Of a stretch of 32,576 bases of DNA, positions 22,861 to 30,412 are shown piece by piece. The position numbers and the translations under genes were made by a program. This DNA comes from JAAZNO01 sp012798275. GTDB taxonomy: Bacteria > Chloroflexota > Anaerolineae > B4-G1 > SLSP01. The stretch covers positions 1-32,576 of the forward strand of contig DAOPQD010000030.1 of the NCBI GenBank assembly GCA_035347995.1. The letters run 5' to 3'. The notes beneath the pieces were generated by a model that did no database searches, had not been told where the DNA came from, and saw only the letters and a list, made by a program, of their open reading frames with translations. The stretch's first letter is position 1. Every line of letters begins with the position of its first letter.

Positions 22861-25329
22861 ATGATAGAGCTGCGGTTGGAACAGGTACAGCTTCAGGCGG
22901 CTCCCCGAAGCAAAGAGGAAGCCATTCGTTCCGTAGGCCAACTCCTCGTCGCCAGTGGTCATATCGCCCCCCCCTACATCGAAAGCATGTTGGAACGCGA
23001 GACAGTGGCCAACACCTACCTCGGCAACGGGATCGCCATCCCTCACGGGCTGCCCCAGCACCGGGACTTCATCCACGAGACTGGCATCGCCGTGTTGCAA
23101 ATCCCAGAGGGCGTCACCTGGAATGCCGGCGAGACCGTCTATCTCGCGGTGGGCATCGCCGCCAAATCCGACGAGCACATTGACGTGCTGCGCCGGCTCA
23201 CCCGCGTTCTGGGCAACGAGGCGCAAGTGCAGCGGCTGATCCGCACCCACGATCCAGCGGACATTATCGAGGCGCTGACTGGCGAGCGGCCCCCCACTCC
23301 GGCCCCGGCGGAAGCGCTCACCGACTATGAGCACTATTTCGACATTGTGGTGACCAACAAGACGGGCCTGCACGCCCGCCCCGCCACCCATCTCGTCGCG
23401 CTCGCCAAGGATTTCGACGCCGAGATCCGCGTGCGGCATGATTCCGAAGTCGCGAACGGCAAGAGCCTCATCTCGCTCCTGCAGCTCGGCATCGAGCGCG
23501 GCGCACAAATCCGCGTCTCGGCGCAGGGACCGCAGGCCCAGGCAGCGTTGGCCGCGTTGAAGACCGCCATCGAAGCCGGACTTGGCGATGAAGAGGAACC
23601 GGCAGCGCCACCCCCCGCTAAAGCCGCCATGCTAAGTTGGACCCCCACTGCCGTCAGCGCCACGCTGGAGGGGGTCCCCGCCTCGCCCGGCCTGGGCGTC
23701 GGGCCCCTCTGGAAGTATTCACGGCGCGAGATCACCGTGGAGGACCGGCCACGTGAGCGCATGACGGAAGCCGAGGCCTTCCAGGCCGCGCTCGATGCTT
23801 CCAAGGCCGAGCTGGAAAAGGTCTACGAAGAGGTGAAAGTGCGCCTCGGTTCCAGCAAAGCCTCGATTTTCCGCGCGCACGCCGAATTTCTGGAAGACGC
23901 CGACATGTTGCAGCAAGTGGTGGGCCTCATCTTCCAGGGACACAGCGCCGCCTGGTCGTGGAAGAAGGTGATTGACGAGCGCGTGGACCGGATGAAGAAG
24001 CTCGACGATCCCGTGCTCGCCGGACGGGCCGTGGATCTCAGCGACGTGGGCCAACGGGTGCTCTATCACCTTCTGGGCGTGAACACCGCCGACAATCTCA
24101 TGCCCACCAGCCCGTTCATCCTCATCGCCGATGACCTGGCGCCCTCCGACACCGCCTCCCTCGATCCCGACCTGGCGTTGGGCTTCTGCACCGCCGGCGG
24201 CGGTCCCACCTCCCACTCGGCGATCATGGCCCGCTCGATGGGCATTCCGGCAATCGTGGGGATGGGAAGTCAGCTGCTGACGCTCCCCAACGACACGGCG
24301 GCGATCATTGACGGCTACAGTGGCAAGCTCTATCTCAATCCCAGTGCCCGCGACATGCAATCGGCGCGGGAAGCGCAGCAGGCTCAGCGTATGCAGGAAG
24401 AGGCCGCCAACGCCGCCCGCTTTGAACCCGCCCTCACCACGGACGGCTACCGGGTGGAGATCGCGGCCAATATCAACCGCAGCAACGCCGTCCCCCAGGC
24501 CATCGAAGCCGGCGCCGAAGGGGTCGGCCTGATGCGCACCGAATTCCTCTTCCTGGAGCGCGACACCGCGCCGACCGAGGATGAACAATACGAGACCTAT
24601 CGCGCGATGGCCGAAGCCCTGGGCGGACGTCCCCTCATCATCCGCACGCTCGACATCGGCGGCGACAAGGCCATTCCCTACCTCGACCTGCCCAGGGAGG
24701 AGAATCCCTTTCTCGGCGTGCGCGGCATTCGCCTGTGCCTGGTCCATCCGGAGCTCTTTCGCCCGCAGCTGCGCGCCATCTACCGCGCCGCCGCGCATGG
24801 CAACATCAAAATCATGTTCCCGATGATCGCCACCCTCGAAGACCTGCAACGCGGGCGCGCCATAGCGGAGGAAGTCCGCCAGGAACTCAACGCGCCGCAC
24901 GTTGAGATCGGCATCATGGTGGAGGTGCCTTCGGCGGCTGCGATGGCCGATCAATTCGCCGCGGAGGTGGATTTCTTCTCTATCGGCACCAACGATCTCA
25001 CCCAATACACGCTGGCAATGGATCGCGGGCATCCGCTGCTCGCCAGGCAGGCCGACGCGCTACATCCGGCAGTGCTGCGGCTGATTGACATGACCGTCAG
25101 GGCCGCCGATAAGGCGGGGAAATGGGTCGGCGTGTGCGGCGGACTCGCGAGCGAACCGAAAGGCTCGGTGCTCCTGGTGGGGTTAGGCGTCAAAGAGCTC
25201 AGCGTGAGCGTGCCGGATATTCCCGCCGTGAAGGCGCAAGTGCGGCGCTTCTCGCACGCGGAGATGCAAGCGCTCGCGCAGCGGGCATTGCAGTGCCGCA
25301 ACGCTGCGGAAGTGAGGGCGCTGCTATGA
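22861..25329 (+). CDS. fruB: Fructose PTS multiphosphoryl transfer protein (EIIA-HPr-EI fusion)
   Basis: 822 residues joining three cytoplasmic PTS proteins. EIIA of the fructose/mannitol type covers about 1-145 (GNGIAIPHGLPQHRD, phospho-His62). HPr covers about 158-242 (TGLHARPATHL, phospho-His171, with Ser202 at the place of regulatory Ser46). EI covers about 268-822 (GGGPTSHSAIMARS, phospho-His452; VGLMRTEFLFLERD; DIGGDKAIPYLDLPREENP; FFSIGTNDLTQYTLAMDR; Cys759 in GVCGGLASEP). It takes phosphate from PEP and passes it to EIIBC. The same domain order is known in Rhodobacter capsulatus FruB. A perfect AGGAGGT precedes the ATG by 4 nt. Its stop overlaps the fruK start (ATGA), so translation is coupled. 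Confidence 0.95.
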   Translation: MIELRLEQVQLQAAPRSKEEAIRSVGQLLVASGHIAPPYIESMLERETVANTYLGNGIAIPHGLPQHRDFIHETGIAVLQIPEGVTWNAGETVYLAVGIAAKSDEHIDVLRRLTRVLGNEAQVQRLIRTHDPADIIEALTGERPPTPAPAEALTDYEHYFDIVVTNKTGLHARPATHLVALAKDFDAEIRVRHDSEVANGKSLISLLQLGIERGAQIRVSAQGPQAQAALAALKTAIEAGLGDEEEPAAPPPAKAAMLSWTPTAVSATLEGVPASPGLGVGPLWKYSRREITVEDRPRERMTEAEAFQAALDASKAELEKVYEEVKVRLGSSKASIFRAHAEFLEDADMLQQVVGLIFQGHSAAWSWKKVIDERVDRMKKLDDPVLAGRAVDLSDVGQRVLYHLLGVNTADNLMPTSPFILIADDLAPSDTASLDPDLALGFCTAGGGPTSHSAIMARSMGIPAIVGMGSQLLTLPNDTAAIIDGYSGKLYLNPSARDMQSAREAQQAQRMQEEAANAARFEPALTTDGYRVEIAANINRSNAVPQAIEAGAEGVGLMRTEFLFLERDTAPTEDEQYETYRAMAEALGGRPLIIRTLDIGGDKAIPYLDLPREENPFLGVRGIRLCLVHPELFRPQLRAIYRAAAHGNIKIMFPMIATLEDLQRGRAIAEEVRQELNAPHVEIGIMVEVPSAAAMADQFAAEVDFFSIGTNDLTQYTLAMDRGHPLLARQADALHPAVLRLIDMTVRAADKAGKWVGVCGGLASEPKGSVLLVGLGVKELSVSVPDIPAVKAQVRRFSHAEMQALAQRALQCRNAAEVRALL

Positions 25330-26267
25330 AAATCGTCACCCTCACCCTGAACCCGGCCATTGACCAGACCGTCAGCGTCAACAACTTCCGCCTCGACGCG
25401 GTGAATCGGGGCCAGGCGATGCAATTCGACCCCGGCGGGAAGGGGGTCAACGTCGCCTCGTTCCTGGCAGACGCGGGCTACGCGGTCACTGCCACCGGCT
25501 TCCTGGGCGAGGAGAATCCGACGCTTTTCGAACGGCTCTTTGCCCGCAAGGGCATCACGGACGCCTTCATCCGCATCCCCGGTCACACGCGCACCGGCGT
25601 GAAGATTGTGGATGAGGTCCAGCAGCAAACGACGGACATCAACATGCTGGGACAGGCGCCTCCCCCCGAGGCGGTGGACGTCCTGCTGGCGCAACTGGAA
25701 GACCTGGCGGCTTCCCACGAATGGTTCGTGCTCACCGGCAGCCTGCCCCCCGGCGTGCCGACCGACATCTATGCGACGATCATCCAGCGGGTGCAAGCGC
25801 GGGGGAAACACGTCGTGCTCGATACCAGCGAGGCCGCGCTGCGCGCTGCCGCTCCCGCCGGTCCGACCGTGATTAAACCCAACCGCCTGGAACTGCAACA
25901 ATTGCTGGGCCTCGAAATGGTGGGACTGCCAGCCATTGATGCGGCGGCGCGGCAGCTCCTGGAAACGGGCACGCAGCTGGTGGTGATCTCCATGGGAGCC
26001 GAGGGGGCCTTGTTCGTGAATCGCGAGCGTTCGCTGCTGGCGACGCCCCCTCAAGTGGTGGTCAAGAGCACTGTCGGCGCGGGGGATGCCATGGTCGCCG
26101 GCATCGTCGCCGGTCACATCGCGGGGTTGGACCTGGAAGCGTGCGCACGGCAGGCCACGGCTTTCTCGGTGGGGAAGATCACCCGCATCGGCCCCCATCT
26201 GCCGCCGCCCGAAGAGCTGGCGCGCTACCCACAGCAGGTAGTCATTCAACAAGTGCGTCAGGCATAA
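25326..26267 (+). CDS. fruK: 1-phosphofructokinase
   Basis: 313 residues, PfkB/ribokinase family, close to the usual length for FruK. It phosphorylates fructose-1-phosphate, the product of the PTS, to fructose-1,6-bisphosphate in the cytoplasm. It begins KIVTLTLNPAIDQTVSV, the typical 1-phosphofructokinase/tagatose-6-phosphate kinase start. Other motifs: DPGGKGVNVASFL (GGKG 37-40), VLTGSLPPGVP, VIKPNRLEL and STVGAGDAMVAG, with catalytic base Asp254. The ATG lies within the stop of the fusion gene (ATGA), so I chose it over further upstream in-frame starts, which would lie inside that gene. LacC-type tagatose-6-phosphate kinase is the only serious alternative and the PTS context speaks against it. 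Confidence 0.93.
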   Translation: MKIVTLTLNPAIDQTVSVNNFRLDAVNRGQAMQFDPGGKGVNVASFLADAGYAVTATGFLGEENPTLFERLFARKGITDAFIRIPGHTRTGVKIVDEVQQQTTDINMLGQAPPPEAVDVLLAQLEDLAASHEWFVLTGSLPPGVPTDIYATIIQRVQARGKHVVLDTSEAALRAAAPAGPTVIKPNRLELQQLLGLEMVGLPAIDAAARQLLETGTQLVVISMGAEGALFVNRERSLLATPPQVVVKSTVGAGDAMVAGIVAGHIAGLDLEACARQATAFSVGKITRIGPHLPPPEELARYPQQVVIQQVRQA

Positions 26268-26366
26268 CGCGCTCAAGGAGGTGCTTATCGAAATCACAAC
26301 AAGGGCAGCTCACACCGATTGTCTGATCATCATATAATCCAGCCGATATAATTGAGGAGGTTAGAG
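26268..26366 (+). promoter_or_regulatory. fruK-fruA intergenic region with orphan Shine-Dalgarno
   Basis: 99 nt. AAGGAGGTG at about 26275-26283 is a near-perfect Shine-Dalgarno but no ATG/GTG follows at a usable distance; a 16-codon frame begins there only with ATC (26287). Two TATAAT hexamers (26333-26338, 26347-26352) could be -10 boxes, but no good -35 accompanies them. The true fruA site is GAGGAGG (26354-26360). Confidence 0.4.
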
Positions 26367-27767
26367 ATGGCTAAGATTGTCGCTGTCACATCGTGCCCGA
26401 CGGGCATCGCCCACACCTTCATGGCGGCGGAAGGGTTGGAACAGGGTAGCAAAGCGCTGGGCCACACCATCAAGGTTGAGACCCAGGGGTCCGTTGGTTC
26501 ACAGAACGCCCTGACCGCCGAGGAAATTGCCGCCGCCGACCTGGTGATCATCGCGGCGGACACCAAAGTGGACATGACGCGCTTCGCCGGCAAGCGGGTC
26601 TATCAGACCAGCACCAATGCCGCCATTAACAACGGCCAGGCCGTCGTCTCCACAGCCCTGGAGCAGGCCAAAGTCTTCGGGGCGGCTGCCCCTAAAGAGG
26701 AGCTCGCGGATTCCGTGGCCAAGATCAAAGAGGAACGCAGCGCCTCGCGCACCGGTCCCTACAAGCATTTGATGACGGGTGTCTCGTACATGTTGCCCTT
26801 CGTAGTCGCGGGCGGCCTGCTCATCGCCCTGGGGTTTGCCTTTGGCGGCATCTACGTCGGCGACAAGGAAAACACCCTGGGATGGGCCTTGTTCCAGACC
26901 GGCGCGCAGGGCGGCTTTGCGCTGATGGTGCCGATCCTCGCCGGTTACATCGCCTACTCCATCGCTGACCGCCCCGGCCTGGTGCCCGGTATGATCGGCG
27001 GTATGCTGGCGGGCTTCACGGGCTCCGGCTTCCTGGGCGGCATCGCCGCCGGCTTCATCGCCGGTTACCTCACCGACTGGCTCAACAAGCACATCAAGCT
27101 GTCCAAGAACCTGGCGGGCCTCAAACCCATCCTGATCCTGCCCTTGCTGAGCTCCACCATCGTGGGCCTGCTGATGCTTTTCGTCATCGGCGCGCCGGTG
27201 AAGGCCCTGCTCGATGCGCTCACCACGTGGCTGAGCGGCATGCAAGAAAGCAGCGCTGCCATCCTGGGCCTGCTCCTGGGCGCGATGATGGCCTTCGACA
27301 TGGGCGGCCCGATCAACAAGGCGGCCTACACTTTTGCGGTGGGCCTGCTCGATAGCCAGATCTACATGCCGATGGCCGCCGTCATGGCGGCAGGGATGAC
27401 GCCGCCCCTCGGGCTTGCCCTGGCGACCATGCTCTTCAAGAATCGCTTCACTGCGGCGGAAAAGGAGGCCGGCAAGGCGGCGGTAGTGTTGGGAATTTCC
27501 TTCATCACCGAAGGTGCAATTCCCTTTGCGGCAAAGGACCCCTTCCGCGTGATTCCCTCGATCATGGTTGGTTCAGGGGTCACCGGCGCGCTCTCGATGC
27601 TCTTCAAGGCGGAGCTGCGGGTCCCGCATGGCGGTATCTTTGTGCTGCCCATTCCCAACGCCGTCACCAACCTGGGCCCCTACCTCCTCTCCATCTTGAT
27701 TGGCACGGCGGTTACGGTAGGGATGCTCTCCCTGCTCAAGAAGCCCGTCACGGAAGACAACGCCTGA
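26367..27767 (+). CDS. fruA: PTS fructose transporter subunit EIIBC
   Basis: 466 residues. The EIIB domain (1-about 100) has phospho-Cys10 in AVTSCPTGIAHTFMAAEGLE. A charged linker (about 105-130) leads to the EIIC membrane domain (about 130-460, eight or more helices). This contains TGVSYMLPFVVAGGLLIA, MGGPINKAAYTFA (substrate site region) and ISFITEGAIPFAAKDP, the conserved GITEGAIPF-type motif. It imports fructose and releases fructose-1-phosphate inside. Only one EIIB domain is present, unlike the EIIB'BC of Escherichia coli FruA. The ATG at 26367 has GAGGAGG 6 nt upstream; an in-frame TTG at 26352 is unlikely. A strong terminator follows. Confidence 0.95.
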   Translation: MAKIVAVTSCPTGIAHTFMAAEGLEQGSKALGHTIKVETQGSVGSQNALTAEEIAAADLVIIAADTKVDMTRFAGKRVYQTSTNAAINNGQAVVSTALEQAKVFGAAAPKEELADSVAKIKEERSASRTGPYKHLMTGVSYMLPFVVAGGLLIALGFAFGGIYVGDKENTLGWALFQTGAQGGFALMVPILAGYIAYSIADRPGLVPGMIGGMLAGFTGSGFLGGIAAGFIAGYLTDWLNKHIKLSKNLAGLKPILILPLLSSTIVGLLMLFVIGAPVKALLDALTTWLSGMQESSAAILGLLLGAMMAFDMGGPINKAAYTFAVGLLDSQIYMPMAAVMAAGMTPPLGLALATMLFKNRFTAAEKEAGKAAVVLGISFITEGAIPFAAKDPFRVIPSIMVGSGVTGALSMLFKAELRVPHGGIFVLPIPNAVTNLGPYLLSILIGTAVTVGMLSLLKKPVTEDNA

Positions 27768-27809
27768 TTCGGCTCAGGGCTGTCCCGGCAGCCCATCGCG
27801 TCTCTGGAA

Positions 27810-27852
27810 GCCTCACCGCAGCGGCATTCACGTCGCTGCGGTGAGGCTTTTA
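27810..27852 (+). terminator. Rho-independent terminator of the fructose PTS operon
   Basis: GCCTCACCGCAGCG (27810-27823) pairs perfectly over 14 bp with CGCTGCGGTGAGGC (27834-27847). The loop is 10 nt and the stem is followed by TTTTAT. Confidence 0.9.
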
Positions 27853-27915
27853 TCCCCCAAGTTCTCTGTACTGGATCCTGCCGCGCTTGGATCTGGCATG
27901 GCGCAAGACAAGCCC

Positions 27916-27943
27916 TTGCTCATTTTCCCCCTTTGCCTATACT
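27916..27943 (+). promoter_or_regulatory. Predicted promoter for PEP carboxykinase
   Basis: TTGCTC (27916-27921), 16-nt spacer, TATACT (27938-27943). It is the best promoter in the 27853-28429 gap. If used, the transcript would have a leader of about 480 nt holding a mini-ORF and all hairpins of the repeat. No experiment supports it. Confidence 0.45.
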
Positions 27944-28013
27944 TACCCTGGCGAACGTGCGCAGGTGTGAAGGTGGGCACCTGGGCACAGGTTCTATTTT
28001 CTGAGGAGTTGAT

Positions 28014-28184
28014 ATGTTCCTGCGGCACATCACCGCGGATGAAAATGTAATGTGCGGTCATTGTTCAGCCTGGCGTCAGGTAGCTCGACGGCGATGGATA
28101 AACCTTTGTGAGCTGCAGCTTTTGCCCCTCCCCCTGCCCCCTCCCCGACGGCGCATACGCCGTCGGGGAGGGGGGAAAAAATAA
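28014..28184 (+). other. Leader mini-ORF upstream of PEP carboxykinase (variant copy)
   Basis: 56 codons with GAGGAG 6 nt before the ATG. The start MFLRHITADENV corresponds in position, and in part in sequence, to MCWRTSSKDENV of the other copies. The rest reads through the first hairpin in a different frame from copy 1, so only the beginning is shared. It may be a leader peptide or merely part of the repeat. Confidence 0.45.
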
Positions 28185-28412
28185 GGGGGTTTTGCAGGCG
28201 GGCGTAGCCCGCCTGCAAAACCCCACAAAAAAAAGTTCCCCTTCCCCCCGCGCTGCGCGGGGGGAAGGGGCCAGGGGATAGGGGGCAAGAGTTGATTCTC
28301 AATCTTCAGCAATCACCAGGAAATCTTGCGTTTTTTAGTCAGTGGCAGTACCTTTGTCACGCAAGTAATTTTTTCGCTGATTCGCTGACTGTTGACTCGC
28401 TAATCTCTATTT
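28052..28412. repeat. Interspersed hairpin repeat, copy 2
   Basis: Same element as 19430-19808. The hairpins are at 28137-28174 (loop CATA), 28186-28224 (loop GTA) and about 28239-28270 (centre T254). In the first stem an A-T pair of copy 1 is a G-C pair here. The octamer tail (TTCGCTGA) is shorter. The repeat's final CTCTATTTTCTGAGGAGACACC continues into the ribosome binding site of PEP carboxykinase. Confidence 0.85.
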
Positions 28413-28429
28413 TCTGAGGAGACACCAGA

Positions 28430-30382
28430 ATGCTCAAATTGAAACACGGAACTGACCTGCTTACCGCGCTCGGCGGAATCACGACGGAGGAAGCCGCGCG
28501 GGCGCTGTTTCAGACGCGCTGCAACCCCATCACCCAGGCGCGGCTGGACGCCATCCGCACGCCCGACGCGCGGATCAAAATCGCCAACGCCATCGTGATG
28601 CTCGACCCCGCCGACGTCTTTGTCAACACCGGTTCGGAGGACGATCGGCAATGGGTGCGCGAGCTGAGCCTGCAAAAGGGCGAGGAACAGGCGCTCCCCA
28701 TGCCCGGGCACACCATCCATTTCGATCTCCCTGAAGAGCAGGGGCGGGTGGTGGATAAGACGCTCTACATCGTCAACCCCGACGAAGAGGTCAGCGTGCT
28801 TGCCAAAAGCATCCTCCGCGATGAGGCGCTCGCCTATGTCCAGCAACACATGACCGGCCTGGCGCGCGGTAAGACGTTGCTGGTCGGCTTCTTCAATCGC
28901 GGGCCGATTGGGGCGCAGGCAGCCATCCCCGCCATGGAGATCACCACCTCCGCCTATGTGATGCACTCGGCCAACATCCTCTACCGCAACGTCTACCAGC
29001 AATTCGATCGGGAAGCGGCCCGCGCGGGCGAATTCTTCACCAACGTGCACAGCGAGGGGCCCAACCGCCCGGAGGATTTCCCCGCCATGCGCGTCTTCAT
29101 GGACCGCAGCTGGCTGACGACGTATGCACTGCTGTGCACCTACGCCGGCAACACGCTGTTGCTCAAGAAGGGCAACCATCGCTTCGCCGTGGATCTGGCG
29201 ACCTACTACCGACGGGGCCGCGAGCTCTCCGAGCACATGTTCATCACCGGGCTGACCGCGGCCGACGGACGGAAGACCTTCTTCGCCGGCGCTGCGCCTT
29301 CGGGCTGCGGCAAGACGACGACGGCGATGGTCGGTGATGACTTCATCGGCGACGACCTGGCGCAGATCTGGATCGCCGCCGATGGGACGCTGCGCGCGGT
29401 CAACCCCGAAAAGGGCATCTTCGGCATCATCCAGGACGTGAACGCCGAGGGCGACCCGCTGCTCATGCAGGCGCTGACCACCCCGGGCGTGGAGGTGATC
29501 TGGTCCAACGTGCTGATCACGCCGGAGGGCGAGCCGCGCTGGGTGGGCGACGGCAAGCCGCTGCCCGCACGGGGCGTCAATTACACCGGCGAGTGGTGGC
29601 CCGGCAAGACCGATGCGACGGGCGCTCCCATCCCCATGTCCAACCCCAACGCACGCTGTACCGTGGCCTGTCGCGCGATCGGCAATTACAACGAGACCAT
29701 CGCCGAAGACCCCGCCGGCGTACCGCTCAGAGTCATCACCTACAGTGGGCGCGACAGCGACACGATGCCGCCGGTTTGGGTAGCGAAAAACCCCGATCAT
29801 GGCGTCGTCATCGGCGCCTCCATCCTCTCGGCGGCAACGGCGACGGAGGTGGGCGCGAAGGGCGTGCGTCGGCAGCCGTGGGCCAACGAGCCGTTCATCC
29901 CCGGCCCCCTGGCCGAGTACATGGAAGCGCAATTCGCCTTCTTCAACTCGCCGCAGCTGCGGCACAAGCCGGTGATGGCCGGACTCAACTATTTCCTCAC
30001 GCACGGCGCGCGCGGCGGACAGGGCAACGCGCTTCTCGGCGAGAAGCGCGACGTCAAGGTCTGGCTCGGTTGGCTGGAGCGTTACGCCAACGGCGAGGTG
30101 ACGGGCGTCGAAACCCCCATCGGCTACATCCCGCGCTACGCAGATTTGCGGGAGCTCTTCGCACAAATCGGCAAGGACTATCCCAAAGAGCTGTATGACA
30201 GGCAATTCGCCTTCTATGTGGATCACATCCTGGCGCGCATCGCCCTGCAAGAAGCGGCCTATCGCCAGGAGCCGGGTGTCCCGGAGACGCTGTTCCAGGT
30301 CTACGCCGAGCAGCGCGCCGGGCTGGAGGCGCTCAAGGCGCAATACGGGCCGATCGTGTCGGTGGAGCAGCTGGGCGGGTAG
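28430..30382 (+). CDS. pckG: Phosphoenolpyruvate carboxykinase (GTP type)
   Basis: 650 residues. It interconverts oxaloacetate and PEP with a nucleoside triphosphate, the entry step of gluconeogenesis, in the cytoplasm. The P-loop is APSGCGKTTTAM (289-300) where classical GTP enzymes have FPSACGKTNLAM. Other class landmarks are VGDDFIGDDLAQI (301-313, kinase-2 region), NPEKGIFGI, NPNARCTVACRAIG and GASILSAATATEVGAKGV. These fit the GTP class, including a Chloroflexota/archaeal-like branch, and not the ATP class. GAGGAG lies 8 nt before the ATG and belongs to the repeat upstream. The next gene starts 30 nt after the stop, so the two may share a transcript. Nucleotide preference is inferred from family. 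Confidence 0.87.
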   Translation: MLKLKHGTDLLTALGGITTEEAARALFQTRCNPITQARLDAIRTPDARIKIANAIVMLDPADVFVNTGSEDDRQWVRELSLQKGEEQALPMPGHTIHFDLPEEQGRVVDKTLYIVNPDEEVSVLAKSILRDEALAYVQQHMTGLARGKTLLVGFFNRGPIGAQAAIPAMEITTSAYVMHSANILYRNVYQQFDREAARAGEFFTNVHSEGPNRPEDFPAMRVFMDRSWLTTYALLCTYAGNTLLLKKGNHRFAVDLATYYRRGRELSEHMFITGLTAADGRKTFFAGAAPSGCGKTTTAMVGDDFIGDDLAQIWIAADGTLRAVNPEKGIFGIIQDVNAEGDPLLMQALTTPGVEVIWSNVLITPEGEPRWVGDGKPLPARGVNYTGEWWPGKTDATGAPIPMSNPNARCTVACRAIGNYNETIAEDPAGVPLRVITYSGRDSDTMPPVWVAKNPDHGVVIGASILSAATATEVGAKGVRRQPWANEPFIPGPLAEYMEAQFAFFNSPQLRHKPVMAGLNYFLTHGARGGQGNALLGEKRDVKVWLGWLERYANGEVTGVETPIGYIPRYADLRELFAQIGKDYPKELYDRQFAFYVDHILARIALQEAAYRQEPGVPETLFQVYAEQRAGLEALKAQYGPIVSVEQLGG

Positions 30383-30412
30383 GCGAAAGTCGCTATTTTC
30401 GAAGGAACCCAC

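Noticed and set aside
28400..30412. Long minus-strand reading frame (670 codons) opposite pckG
   Set aside because: It mirrors a well-supported PEP carboxykinase almost end to end. The minus product has low-complexity His/Arg/Asp composition and no family motifs.
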